Positions 34,779 through 44,192 are shown, numbered from the stretch's first letter. The stretch is DNA of 64,000 bases from Rhizobacter sp964253025 (GCF_964253025.1 NZ_CAXUQC020000001.1:4898001-4962000), one strand, 5' to 3'. Numbers and translations: made by a program. Notes: a model not told the origin generated them from the letters alone.

Positions 34779-37475
34779 ATGAGCAAGACCCTCATCATTG
34801 CCGAGAAGCCCTCCGTCGCCCAGGACATCGTCCGGGCGCTGACCCCCATCGCCGGCAAGTTCGAGAAGCACGACGAGTACTTTGAGGGCGAGCATCACCT
34901 CGTGACCTCCGCCGTCGGCCACCTGCTCGAGATCAAGGCGCCGGAGGAGTACGACGTCAAGCGGGGCAAGTGGAGCTTCGCCAACCTTCCCGTGATTCCG
35001 CCGCACTTCGAACTCAACCCGATCGACAAGAGCAAGGGCCGGCTCAACGCCATCGTCAAGCTGGTCAAGCGCAAGGACGTCACCGAACTCGTGAACGCCT
35101 GCGACGCGGGCCGCGAGGGTGAACTCATCTTCCGGCTCATCCAGCAGCACAGCAAGAGCAAGCACCCGGTCAAGCGCCTGTGGCTGCAGAGCATGACCCC
35201 CGCGGCCATCCGCGACGGCTTCGAGAACCTGCGCACCGACCAGCAGATGCTGCCGCTGGCCGATGCGGCCCGTTGCCGCTCGGAGGCCGACTGGCTGGTG
35301 GGCATCAACGGCACCCGGGCCATGACGGCGTTCAACTCGCGTGATGGGGGTTTCTTCCTCACCACCGTGGGCCGCGTGCAGACGCCCACGCTGTCGATCG
35401 TGGTGGAGCGCGAGGAGAAGATCCGCCGCCACGTCTCGCGTGACTACTGGGAAGTGAAGGCCACGTTTGCCGCCCAGGCCGGCGAGTACGAGGGCAAGTG
35501 GTTCGATCCCGCCTGGAAGAAGAATCCCGACGACCCCGAGCTGCGCGCCGACCGCATCTGGAACGAGCCGGATGCCAAGGCGGTGGCCGACGCCGCGCGT
35601 GGGCAGCCCGCGACCGTGACCGAGGAATCGAAGCCCAGTTCGCAGGGCAGCCCGCAGCTGTACGACCTCACCAGCCTGCAGCGCGAGGCCAACTCGCGCT
35701 TCGGCTTTTCCGCCAAGACGACGCTGTCGCTGGCGCAGGCCCTGTACGAGAAGCACAAGGTGCTCACCTACCCGCGTACCGACAGCAAGGCGCTGCCGGA
35801 AGACTACGTGCCGGTCGTCAAGCAGACGATGGAGATGCTCGCCACCGAAGACCTGCCCGGCCCGCTGCAGGCCCTGGCCACGCATGCCCGCAAGGCAGTG
35901 AAGGAAGGCTACGTCAAGCCGAACAAGCGCATCTTCGACAACGCCAAGGTGTCGGACCACTTCGCCATCATCCCGACCCTGCAGGCGCCCAAGAGCCTGA
36001 CCGACATCGAGGCCAAGCTGTACGACATGGTCGTCAAGCGCTTCCTGGCGGTGTTCTATCCGCCGGCCGAGTTCATGGTCACCACCCGCATCAGCACGGT
36101 GGAGGCCGCCGGCCGGCGCCACAGCTTCCAGACCAACGGCAAGGTAATGGTCAAGCCGGGGTGGCTGGCCGTGTACGGGCGCGAGGTGCAGGAGGACGAC
36201 GCGAACCTCGTGGCCGTGCAGCCGGGCGAGGTGGTGCGCACCGAATCCGTCGACCTCAACGCGCAGAAGACCAAGCCGCCGGCCCGCTATTCGGAAGCCA
36301 CGCTGCTGAGCGCCATGGAAGGCGCCGGCAAGCTCATCGACGACGACGAGCTGCGCGAGGCCATGCAGGAAAAGGGCCTCGGCACCCCGGCGACGCGCGC
36401 GGCCATCATCGAAGGCCTCATCCTCGAGAAGTACATGATCCGCGACGGGCGCGAGCTCGTGCCGACGGCCAAGGCCTTCCAGCTGACCACGCTGCTGCGC
36501 GGCCTGGGCGTGGAAGACCTGACCAAGCCCGAGCTCACCGGCAACTGGGAGCAAAAGCTCGCCGAGATGGAGAAGGGGCGCCTGAGCCGCGAGAAGTTCA
36601 TGGCCGAGATCGCGGCGATGACCGAGCGCATCGTCGCCAAGGCCAAGGAGTACGACCGCGACACCATCCCGGGCGACTACGCCACCCTCAAGACGCCGTG
36701 CCCGAACTGCGGCGGCGTGGTCAAGGAGAACTACCGCCGCTTCACCTGCACCGGTGCCGACGGCGCAAGCGACGGCTGCGGCTTCTCGATCGGCAAGATT
36801 CCCGGCGGGCGCAGCTTCGAGCTCGACGAGGTGGAGACCTTCCTCGCCAACAAGCGGATCGGCCCGTTGGAAGGCTTCCGGTCCAAGGCGGGCTGGCCCT
36901 TCACGGCCGAGCTCAAGCTGAGCTACGACGACGAGATCCGCAACTGGAAGCTCGAGTTCGACTTCGGTGAGGACGCCAAGAAGGATGGTGAGTCGGGTGA
37001 ACCGGTCGACTTCTCGGACCAGACCTCGCTCGGCCCCTGTCCCAAGTGCCAGGGCCAGGTGTTCGAGCACGGCACCAGCTACGTGTGCGAGCACAGTGTG
37101 GGCGCGCATGTCACCTGCGATTTCAAGAGCGGCAAGATCATCCTGCAGCAGCCGGTGGTGCGGGAGCAAATGACCAAACTCCTGGAGACAGGCAAGACCG
37201 ATCTGCTGGAGAATTTCGTCTCCAACAAGACGCGGCGCAAGTTCAAGGCGTTCCTGGCCTTCGACAAGAAGGAAGGCAAGGTCAGCTTCGAATTCCAGCC
37301 GCGTGCCGCCAAGGCGCCGCCGATGAAGAAGGGCGCCGTGGCAGCAGCGGCCGAAACCGCGGCGGAGTCGGTCGAGGCCGCCAAGGCCGCGGCCAAGGCG
37401 CCCGCCAGGAAGGCTGCCACCAAGACGGCGGCGAAGACGGCGACCAAGCGCCCTGCGGCGAAGAAGGCGGCCTGA
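34779..37475 (+). CDS. topB: DNA topoisomerase III with basic C-terminal tail
   Basis: 898 residues from the ATG at 34779; the longer frame upstream of this lacks support. Type IA topoisomerase for decatenation. TOPRIM motif LIIAEKPSVAQDIVRAL and the DAGREGELIFR acidic centre; active-site Tyr331 in LTYPRTDSKALP. C-terminal zinc-binding repeats (CPNCGG...C...C near 635-665 and CPKCQG...C near 753-775). The final ~50 residues are an Ala/Lys/Pro repeat (KAPARKAATKTAAKTATKRP) like bacterial histone-H1-like proteins, absent in E. coli TopB, probably DNA-binding. Confidence 0.95.
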   Translation: MSKTLIIAEKPSVAQDIVRALTPIAGKFEKHDEYFEGEHHLVTSAVGHLLEIKAPEEYDVKRGKWSFANLPVIPPHFELNPIDKSKGRLNAIVKLVKRKDVTELVNACDAGREGELIFRLIQQHSKSKHPVKRLWLQSMTPAAIRDGFENLRTDQQMLPLADAARCRSEADWLVGINGTRAMTAFNSRDGGFFLTTVGRVQTPTLSIVVEREEKIRRHVSRDYWEVKATFAAQAGEYEGKWFDPAWKKNPDDPELRADRIWNEPDAKAVADAARGQPATVTEESKPSSQGSPQLYDLTSLQREANSRFGFSAKTTLSLAQALYEKHKVLTYPRTDSKALPEDYVPVVKQTMEMLATEDLPGPLQALATHARKAVKEGYVKPNKRIFDNAKVSDHFAIIPTLQAPKSLTDIEAKLYDMVVKRFLAVFYPPAEFMVTTRISTVEAAGRRHSFQTNGKVMVKPGWLAVYGREVQEDDANLVAVQPGEVVRTESVDLNAQKTKPPARYSEATLLSAMEGAGKLIDDDELREAMQEKGLGTPATRAAIIEGLILEKYMIRDGRELVPTAKAFQLTTLLRGLGVEDLTKPELTGNWEQKLAEMEKGRLSREKFMAEIAAMTERIVAKAKEYDRDTIPGDYATLKTPCPNCGGVVKENYRRFTCTGADGASDGCGFSIGKIPGGRSFELDEVETFLANKRIGPLEGFRSKAGWPFTAELKLSYDDEIRNWKLEFDFGEDAKKDGESGEPVDFSDQTSLGPCPKCQGQVFEHGTSYVCEHSVGAHVTCDFKSGKIILQQPVVREQMTKLLETGKTDLLENFVSNKTRRKFKAFLAFDKKEGKVSFEFQPRAAKAPPMKKGAVAAAAETAAESVEAAKAAAKAPARKAATKTAAKTATKRPAAKKAA

Positions 37476-37512
37476 CACGAGCCGCCACACCAGTTCACAC
37501 CGGGAGGGAACC

Positions 37513-37893
37513 ATGATGAAACTGCTGCCGACTTCGGCCTGCGCCACGCTGTTGCTGGCGCTGGGCGGTTGCGTGAGCGTGCAGATGCCGGCCGCCATCG
37601 CCGAGGCCCAGAAGGCCGCCGAGCAGGCTCGCGAATCGAAGGAGGCCAAGGATCTGATCCAGGCCGCCCGCGGCGCCACCGGCACGGGCCGGGACAAGCC
37701 GGTCATCAACCACTCGTACATCGGCCGGGACGACCAGACCGTGGCCGACATCAAGCAATCGTGCGTGGTCGAGGCCACGCAGAAGTTCGCTCAGATGGTC
37801 GGGACCGACGTGCGCTCCGTCGTGCTGGAGAACGAGGTGGTGACGGCACGCGGCAAGGTGGTGGCGAATTGCCGGCTCGCCCTGCAGGAGTAG
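37513..37893 (+). CDS. Small lipoprotein, function unknown
   Basis: 126 residues; a GGGAGGGAA site precedes the ATG. Signal with lipobox LALGGC (Cys20), an Ala/Glu/Lys helix (AEAQKAAEQARESKEAKDLI) and a small C-terminal domain with two cysteines (IKQSCVVEATQKF and VVANCRLAL) that may form a disulfide. No family recognised. Lies 37 bp after topB, but probably an independent envelope protein. Confidence 0.75.
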   Translation: MMKLLPTSACATLLLALGGCVSVQMPAAIAEAQKAAEQARESKEAKDLIQAARGATGTGRDKPVINHSYIGRDDQTVADIKQSCVVEATQKFAQMVGTDVRSVVLENEVVTARGKVVANCRLALQE

Positions 37894-37964
37894 CACTGCT
37901 CGCTGGCGGCGGTACGTAGCAGCCACAGCGTCTGGCGTCGGGTTTCCCCGGATACTGCGGGCCC

Positions 37965-38942
37965 ATGTCGCTCGCACCCGTCCTGCTCAAGCTCCTGGCG
38001 ATCCTGTGCGTGATCGCGCTCGGCTACGTGGTGGGACGGCTGCGCTGGCTGGGCGACAACGACCCGGCCCGCACGCTCGGCAACGCCGCGTTCTTCATCT
38101 TCGTGCCGGCGCTGCTCTTTCGCACCACGGCCCGCATCGACTTCTCGGTGATGCCGTGGGCCACGCTCAGCGCCTTCTTCGTGCCCGTGGTGGTCATCAC
38201 GCTGGGCGTCTATGGCGTGCTGCGGTGGCGGCGCAGTCCCGAACAGGCGGCCGCCGAGCCCTGCGTGCGAGCCATCACCGGCTGCTTCGGCAACACGGTG
38301 CAGCTCGGCATCCCGATGGCCGCGGCCATGTTCGGCGAGGCCGGGCTGCCGGTGCATGTGGGCATCGTCAGTCTTCACGCGTTGACCCTGCTCACGATGC
38401 TGACGGCGCTCGTCGAAATCGACCTCGCGCGCGACCGCGCCCGGCAGGGCGGCTCTGGCACGCACGTCGGTCACATGCTGCTGACCACCGCCCGCAACAC
38501 CATCATTCATCCCGTGGTACTGCCCATCCTGGCCGGGTTGGCCTGGAACGGGCTGGCGTTGCCGATGCCTGCGCTGGTCGACGAAACCCTGCTGCAGCTC
38601 GGGCAGGCCGTGGTGCCGCTCTGCCTGGTGCTCATCGGCATGTCGCTCGCGTACCACGGCATGCAGGGCGCCTGGCGCGGCGCGCTGATGCTGTCGGCGG
38701 TGAAGCTGCTGTTGTTGCCCTTGGCGGTGCTGGTCGCCGGCCGCTGGGGCTTCGGCCTCACCGGCCTGCCGCTCGCCGTGGTGGTGATGGCCGCCGCCCT
38801 GCCGGTCGGCAACAACGCGCTGATCTTTGCCCAGCGCTACCGCACCCTCGAGGCAGAGAGCACGGCCACCGTGGTCGTGTCGACCTTCATCTTCGCGGTG
38901 ACGGCCCCACTGTGGCTCTGGGTGCTGAGCCGGATCGGCTGA
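37965..38942 (+). CDS. AEC-family (auxin efflux carrier-like) transporter
   Basis: 325 residues, about ten membrane helices in two inverted halves. Typical motifs: FFIFVPALLFRTTAR, the conserved NTVQLGIPMAAAMFGEAG in mid-chain and GLPLAVVVMAAALPVGNNA in the last third. Members carry malonate, malate or other small acids; substrate not predictable. Stop is 5 bp from the convergent monooxygenase-fold gene. Confidence 0.9.
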   Translation: MSLAPVLLKLLAILCVIALGYVVGRLRWLGDNDPARTLGNAAFFIFVPALLFRTTARIDFSVMPWATLSAFFVPVVVITLGVYGVLRWRRSPEQAAAEPCVRAITGCFGNTVQLGIPMAAAMFGEAGLPVHVGIVSLHALTLLTMLTALVEIDLARDRARQGGSGTHVGHMLLTTARNTIIHPVVLPILAGLAWNGLALPMPALVDETLLQLGQAVVPLCLVLIGMSLAYHGMQGAWRGALMLSAVKLLLLPLAVLVAGRWGFGLTGLPLAVVVMAAALPVGNNALIFAQRYRTLEAESTATVVVSTFIFAVTAPLWLWVLSRIG

Positions 38943-38946
38943 ACGT

Positions 38947-39249
38947 TCAGGCGGCGCCCGCCACTACATCGAAGTGCTCGACGACCGGCGGGGCGGCGAA
39001 GAACGGGCCCACGATGGCGCGCCACTCGGGGAAGAGCGGCCCTTCGCGGAAGTCTTTCATGTGGTGCGCGACCGTCTCCCAGCGGATGGTCAGCAGGTAG
39101 CGTTCGGGCGACTCGATGCCGCGGCCGACGTGATAGCCCAGAAAGCCGGGCGACTTGGCGATCACGGTTTCCACACCACGGCGGATGGCTTCGTCGAACG
39201 CGGCGTTCTGGCCGGGGGCGATGCGGATGTCGGCGACTTCGAGAATCAT
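38947..39249 (-). CDS. Antibiotic biosynthesis monooxygenase (ABM) domain protein
   Basis: 100 residues from the ATG at 39249, after GGAG; the ATG at 39375 is rejected because the family starts at the first strand (MILEVADIRIAPGQ). Dimeric ferredoxin-like ABM fold, GFLGYHVGRGIESPERYLL and ETVAHHMKDFREGPLF. Could be a quinol monooxygenase or haem-degrading type; no specific call possible. Confidence 0.85.
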   Translation of the reverse strand: MILEVADIRIAPGQNAAFDEAIRRGVETVIAKSPGFLGYHVGRGIESPERYLLTIRWETVAHHMKDFREGPLFPEWRAIVGPFFAAPPVVEHFDVVAGAA

Positions 39250-39367
39250 GGGGGTCTCCTGCAAAAGACCTGCAGCATAGGGCAAGGCGCCCCCCATCGA
39301 GGGGACGGACAGCGGCGTGGCGGCCCGACACAATGAGCGCCCCTTCAGCCCCTGTCGTTTCGATTTC

Positions 39368-41584
39368 ATGGCCACGCTCCAACTTCTCCTGGTGGTGGGC
39401 CTGCTCGTCTACTCACTCTTCAGCGGCATCACTTACCTGATGCGCCGCAGCGAGAACAAGCAGGCCTTGCGCTCCCTGCAACAGGGCGCCGGGCAACCCG
39501 TTCGACGCCTCGACCCGAACGAGCGCGCCGCACTCGAGCCTTTCCTGTTCGAGCCCGCCAACCCGGCCCGCGCCATGCCCCTGCAAGGCGATGGCGTGCA
39601 CCTGCTGGAAGGCGCTTACCTGCAGCATGGGCTGAGCACGGGGCAGGGCGGGAGCGTGATGCACCACACCATCGGCGATGTGGAGGTGATCCTGCCCTAC
39701 GACGCGGCCGATTTCCTCGAGCCGCACAACCGGGCGGAAGTCGTGTTCGGCAGCAAGTGCGCCATCGTCGTGCGCTTGAACGGCAGCTTCGACCTGCCCG
39801 GCGCCCATGCGCGCGCACAGCGCCGCCAGCAGCAGACCCAGCAATGGCAAAGCGGGCGCTCGGGCGAGGTGACGGACGTCGACCCGGAGGGCGTGGCGGA
39901 GGTGGTCGCCGCCGTGCAGGAGCAGGCCGACGACGGGCTCGACGGCGCGCGCGCCGCGGAGGTCGTGCGTGACGCGCTGCGGGTGGAGATCCTCGGCCAG
40001 CGCGACGAGACGCCCGCCGAGATGGCCGCTCGGCACGGCCCCGGACTGGGCCTGCTCGCCGGCCTGGCCTGGGCGCTGACGTTCGCAGGTCTCGGGATCG
40101 CCAGTGCCGTCGACCCGGACGACCGCCTGTTCTGGCTGCTGCCCTCGCTGGTGCTGGCCGCGTCGGGCGCATGGTGGGCGTGGGGCAAGAGGCGCGCTGC
40201 AGTGCCGCAGAAAGTCAACCGGGTGCGCGGCCATGTGACGGTGCTCGACATGCCGCTCGGCGGCACTGCCGGCACCACCTTGCCGCGGTGGTTCCTCGGC
40301 AACAAGTTCCAGATGAACCTGCCCGCCCACTGGCAGGGTGCTTTCGCCGTGCCGGAAGGCCCCGTCGAGGCAGAGATGCGCGTCGATGACCAGACGGTGG
40401 TACGCCTGGGCAAGGCCTTGTCGGTGGATGAGGAAGTGCGCCGCTTCGCCCCGGTTCACTGGGGCCGACATGCCAGCCTGGCGCTCGTCGGCGCCGGCGG
40501 ACTTGGTGCGCTTGCGCTCGCCTTCTCGGTGAGCGGTCTGCAGGACGACCTGAGGCTCGGCGCCGCGTGGATCTCGCGCGCCACGCCGATGCGCCTGGAG
40601 ACTCCGGCCGCATTCTCCGCGGCCCTGCCGGCGGTGGGCACGCCGGTGTCGCTCACCGGTCGCGCGCCGTGCGGCGTCGGCCATGAACCCGGCCTGCACA
40701 TCGATTGCACCCGCCTGCGCTGGGGCGGCGCTGCGGTCGCCGCCGCCGACCTGCAGCCTGATGCCCTGACCCTCGCCCTTCACGAAGGCGGCTTCCTGGA
40801 GACGCGCCGCGACCCGCGCCTGGAAATGCTCCTCCAGATCCAGGCGATGCAGGCGCTGGGCAGCGCCGATCCGCTGGCGCGCTACCAGGCCACCCTCAAC
40901 CAACCGACGCTCATTGCCGGCTTGCCGGCGATGGTGCGCAGCGTCGAGGAGGCCTGCCCACAGACGTCGCCGGCCTGCGAGACGCTGCACCAGGCCATCG
41001 TCGAGGGAGTGCACGTCGACGAGGACACGCAGCCCGCCGCCTGGAGCGACTGGGTGCGCGAGACCGGCACCGGCCGCCTGTCGCACGCCGACGCGGCGGG
41101 CGTGGCGCGCGCCGATGCGGTGGGTCGCATCCGCGATGCCGCGCGGGCCGTCGCCGACACCCGCATCGCGGCGCTGGTTCAAGCGGCCACGGCCCGGCAC
41201 GCGGGCCAGGGCGGCGTGGAATTGGCCGTGCTCACGGGCAGCGGCGCCCGCCTGCCCGAGAACCCGATGACGTCGGACGGGCTGGAAGCCCTCGCCTGGT
41301 TGCAGGGCGCCGATGGGGAGCCGGGCCGGTCGGCCTTCCGCATCGACGGCCTCGTGGCGGCCATCGAGACCGGCGCGGGCGGTGTGCCGCGGGTGTGGAT
41401 CGACGCCTCACGGCACCTGGGCGACCCGTGGAGCGCGCTGATGCGCGCGAGCGCTCTGGTGGTGGCGCTCGGCCTTCTGCTGGGCCATGGGGTCATGGCG
41501 GTCATGCGCCTGAGGGCCGCGGGCGCACGTCGACGGGCCGTGGCAGCGCACAACGAGTCGCGCTGGAATTCGCTCGCTTTCTAG
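39368..41584 (+). CDS. IgaA/UmoB-family inner-membrane protein (YrfF-like)
   Basis: 738 residues from the ATG at 39368. Architecture matches E. coli IgaA/YrfF (about 710 aa), the repressor of the Rcs phosphorelay: N-terminal helix, cytosolic region, helix pair near 225-265, second cytosolic region, helix near 370, large periplasmic domain, final helix near 700. Segment parallels from memory: RRLDPNERAALEPFL against RKLTPEERSAVENYL, NLPAHWQGAF against VYPAHWQPYI, RFAPVHW against NFPLQHW, and paired Cys in GRAPCGV and HIDCTRLRW. Family membership is fairly firm; an Rcs role here is unproven. Confidence 0.75.
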   Translation: MATLQLLLVVGLLVYSLFSGITYLMRRSENKQALRSLQQGAGQPVRRLDPNERAALEPFLFEPANPARAMPLQGDGVHLLEGAYLQHGLSTGQGGSVMHHTIGDVEVILPYDAADFLEPHNRAEVVFGSKCAIVVRLNGSFDLPGAHARAQRRQQQTQQWQSGRSGEVTDVDPEGVAEVVAAVQEQADDGLDGARAAEVVRDALRVEILGQRDETPAEMAARHGPGLGLLAGLAWALTFAGLGIASAVDPDDRLFWLLPSLVLAASGAWWAWGKRRAAVPQKVNRVRGHVTVLDMPLGGTAGTTLPRWFLGNKFQMNLPAHWQGAFAVPEGPVEAEMRVDDQTVVRLGKALSVDEEVRRFAPVHWGRHASLALVGAGGLGALALAFSVSGLQDDLRLGAAWISRATPMRLETPAAFSAALPAVGTPVSLTGRAPCGVGHEPGLHIDCTRLRWGGAAVAAADLQPDALTLALHEGGFLETRRDPRLEMLLQIQAMQALGSADPLARYQATLNQPTLIAGLPAMVRSVEEACPQTSPACETLHQAIVEGVHVDEDTQPAAWSDWVRETGTGRLSHADAAGVARADAVGRIRDAARAVADTRIAALVQAATARHAGQGGVELAVLTGSGARLPENPMTSDGLEALAWLQGADGEPGRSAFRIDGLVAAIETGAGGVPRVWIDASRHLGDPWSALMRASALVVALGLLLGHGVMAVMRLRAAGARRRAVAAHNESRWNSLAF

Positions 41585-41698
41585 GGGTGAGGCGAGCAGG
41601 GAGGCGAGGAGGCGACCGGCCGGATCATCGACAGCACGGCAGGTTCGGTCGAGGCAGGTCCCGCCTGGCCGGCCCCGGCGAGCCCGGGGTCCGGCGCA

Positions 41699-42844
41699 TC
41701 AGGCGGCCGCCGGGCCGGTTTGCGCGGCACCACGGGCACGTCGACGGGCTCCGAACGCCACGCCAGTGCCCAAGAGGGCCATCAGCCAGGTCGCGGGTTC
41801 GGGCACCGGCGCTGCCACGCTGCGAAGAATGAACGGCGTCCAGTCCCGCTCCCCCAGTCGGATGCCGTGTCCGATGATGTCCCCGTTGTCGTTGATCCGG
41901 GATACCGAAAAACCGTCCTGCCATCCGATGAGTCCGGCTGGATCGATGAGGCTGCTCAAGCTCAGGGTCCCGCCCTCGCGGTCGTACAGGAAGGGGTCCC
42001 AGGTGGGGTTGTTCCCTTCGGTCCGGATGGAACGACCCAGCACGACGCCTTGGTTGTTGAAGTCCAGGACTTCATCGTCCACCGAACCGGCCAGACCGGC
42101 GATGGCGGTGACGGCACCATCGTCCCAAAGATAGGTCCGGCTGGCGTCGCCAGGGGCCACCGTGAAGGCGACATCGCCCTGGTCGTTGATGCGCGCGGTG
42201 GGACTGGGCTCGAGTTCAGGCGCGAGTTCCGTCGATCCGCCGGTGTTCAGGTCATGGATCCAGTACCGGGTCTGGCCGGAACCCGAGTCCTCGACGAGCA
42301 CCTGTCCGGCGTTGTTGATGTCGACAGCCAAGCTGTTCCGGAACGGCAGCGTTTCAAAGCCGGTCGATGGCGAGTACGCATAGGCCCGGTACGCGCCCGG
42401 GTCCTCGCGAAAGCCCACCACCTGGCCGCTGTCGTTGATGCCGCGTGCGCCGCTGTAGCGAACACCGGTGCCCGTGCCGGGTACGGGGCCGCCCAGCCCG
42501 CCCGCTCGCAACACGTACGCATTGCCATTCACCAGTGCGGCCACCTCGCCGCGTTCGTTCAGATCGTAAGCGCCGAAGTCTCCGCCGAACTGCACCGGCA
42601 GGCCGGACGGCATCAGCGTTTCGAAGCCGACGCCCGGTGTGTAGAGCGAGAGCGTGAGCCCCTCCCGTCGGGGAAGGCGCCATGCTGCAGCGTACTGCCC
42701 CTGATCATTGAATGCGCCGATGCGCTCGAGGCTGGCACCCGGCAGGACGGGCAGGGCTTCCAGCTGATAGCGGGGAGCGGCCGCGGCCAGCGTTGCACAC
42801 GCCCATCCGACGGTGCCCAGGACCAGGAGCTTCCATGTGCGCAT
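41699..42844 (-). CDS. HAF-repeat PEP-CTERM exported protein
   Basis: 381 residues. Signal peptide (LLVLGTVGWACATLAAAA), then about seven HAF-type extracellular repeats with the core IND-x-G-x-V-x-G (FNDQGQYAA, LNERGEVAA, INDSGQVVG, INNAGQVLV, INDQGDVAF, FNNQGVVLG, INDNGDIIG), probably a beta-propeller. C-terminal PEP-CTERM tail from residue 347: VPEPATWLMALLGTGVAFG, then RRRAR. A likely distal substrate of the exosortase B at 12752-13654. Monocistronic. Confidence 0.88.
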   Translation of the reverse strand: MRTWKLLVLGTVGWACATLAAAAPRYQLEALPVLPGASLERIGAFNDQGQYAAAWRLPRREGLTLSLYTPGVGFETLMPSGLPVQFGGDFGAYDLNERGEVAALVNGNAYVLRAGGLGGPVPGTGTGVRYSGARGINDSGQVVGFREDPGAYRAYAYSPSTGFETLPFRNSLAVDINNAGQVLVEDSGSGQTRYWIHDLNTGGSTELAPELEPSPTARINDQGDVAFTVAPGDASRTYLWDDGAVTAIAGLAGSVDDEVLDFNNQGVVLGRSIRTEGNNPTWDPFLYDREGGTLSLSSLIDPAGLIGWQDGFSVSRINDNGDIIGHGIRLGERDWTPFILRSVAAPVPEPATWLMALLGTGVAFGARRRARGAAQTGPAAA

Positions 42845-43073
42845 GATCGTCTTCCGTACCCCCCACGGTCGGGCGGTCTCTTGTCACTCTAGGCGGCGGC
42901 GTGTGGAACCGCAATGTGATTCGGCGTTGGCCGACGGTGAGGATCAGGGGTGCGGCAGTTGGCAGAACCGCCCGGGCCCTTGCGGGTGGGCACCCGGGCT
43001 AACCTGCCATCCACCACTTCGCCGGAATCGAGCCAGCGCCGCGATGACGCCTGGCGCACCGGACTTCTTTCGA

Positions 43074-43095
43074 GCTGCCCCGGAAGAGGGGCAGC
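43074..43095 (-). other. Hairpin after GST gene, no T-run
   Basis: GCTGCCCC (43074-43081) pairs with GGGGCAGC (43088-43095), loop GGAAGA. It lies 8 bp beyond the stop of the minus-strand GST gene. Terminator-like in position but without a U-tract. Confidence 0.55.
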
Positions 43096-43103
43096 GGAGA
43101 ACG

Positions 43104-44192
43104 CTAGGCCGGCTTGACGCTGAGCCCGTGCCGGGCCAGTCGCGGAGGATCCTCGAACGCCGTGAACGCATCCCCGCCCAGCGGTCGAAGCCACTCGGCT
43201 GCCGCGGCTTGCTCGTTCGGCGCCAGCGACCGGTAGCAGTCCCGGGCCCGTTGCAGCATCCACAGGCTGTACGGGCGGATGATGCGCGTGCCCTGCCGGC
43301 CTTCAAGGGTGAAGGCATGGCTGCCGATGGCGCGCGGCAGCGGTTCCCCCGGGTGCTCGGCCATCCATTCGCGCACGCGCACGGCCGAATCGGCTAGCAC
43401 TGGAAGCAACTCGCGGAACATGCGGGCCAGGATCGGGCGCAGCGTATCGGGCAGGGCGTCGTCCGGCAGGAAGTCGCCCGAGTGCGCGACCGGATGCTGC
43501 ATGCGCTCGACCCATCGGGCGACCGAGGGCGCCTTGTCGCGCATGTGGCGGCCGGTGAACGGGTCGCGGTACTGGTGGGCATAGAGCGGCCCGATCAAAC
43601 CGAAATCGCCCATGCCGGGGCGACTGCCGAGCAGGCAGGGGTGGACGGCGAAATGGGCCGACAGTTCGTCAAGCAGGCTTTCGTACGACTGCTCGATGGC
43701 CGCGTGCATGGCGGGTTCCCCGCCCAGCAGCTCGGCCGCCTTGGCGAACGGCACGGCGCGCTTGGCGCCGATCTCCCGCTGGGCCTCGGGCGACGCCCCG
43801 GGGGCGCTCAGGGCGCCGAACTCGGCGATGGCCCACTCCCGGTTGTGATGCCAGCGGTAGTGCATGGCCGGGATCACCAGCCATTCGTCTCCGTACAGTT
43901 CGAACAGCAGGCTGATGAGGCGCTGCCGCGGCCCTTCGGGTCTGATGCTCGGCGCAGGGTGGCGCGCTTCCAGGGCCTCGATGATGTCCGTGCTGTCCTG
44001 GAGACAATCGTCCTCGGGCGTGAGCAGGACCGGAATGACCGGGAAGCCGACGCGGGGCACGATGACGTCGCGGAACGCGGCAGCGTCCGAAGGCACTTCC
44101 TCGAAAGCCAGGCCTTTCCACCGCAGGTACGCGCGGACCTTGCCGGTGAAGTAGCTGACTTCGGAGCCGTAGAGCTTGTAAGGGGCTTGCAT
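43104..44192 (-). CDS. Glutathione S-transferase family protein
   Basis: 362 residues, longer than a typical 200-230 aa GST. N-terminal thioredoxin-like domain (YKLYGSEVSYFTGKVRAYLR, then GFPVIPVLLTPEDDCLQDST with the cis-Pro VIP and the Asp-Ser glutathione contact), helical C-domain with PGMGDFGLIGPLYAHQYRDP, and an extra ~110-residue helical extension. Activity and substrate unknown. 100 bp downstream of the thiolase gene on the same strand. Confidence 0.85.
   Translation of the reverse strand: MQAPYKLYGSEVSYFTGKVRAYLRWKGLAFEEVPSDAAAFRDVIVPRVGFPVIPVLLTPEDDCLQDSTDIIEALEARHPAPSIRPEGPRQRLISLLFELYGDEWLVIPAMHYRWHHNREWAIAEFGALSAPGASPEAQREIGAKRAVPFAKAAELLGGEPAMHAAIEQSYESLLDELSAHFAVHPCLLGSRPGMGDFGLIGPLYAHQYRDPFTGRHMRDKAPSVARWVERMQHPVAHSGDFLPDDALPDTLRPILARMFRELLPVLADSAVRVREWMAEHPGEPLPRAIGSHAFTLEGRQGTRIIRPYSLWMLQRARDCYRSLAPNEQAAAAEWLRPLGGDAFTAFEDPPRLARHGLSVKPA

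Noticed and set aside
34503..37778. 1091-codon open frame antisense to topB
   Set aside because: Frame-shadow in high-GC DNA; composition is Leu/Gly/His/Arg-rich without domains, while topB on the other strand has every catalytic motif.
39413..41200. 595-codon minus-strand frame opposite the IgaA-like gene
   Set aside because: His/Arg/Gln-rich shadow; the plus-strand protein has coherent membrane helices and family blocks.
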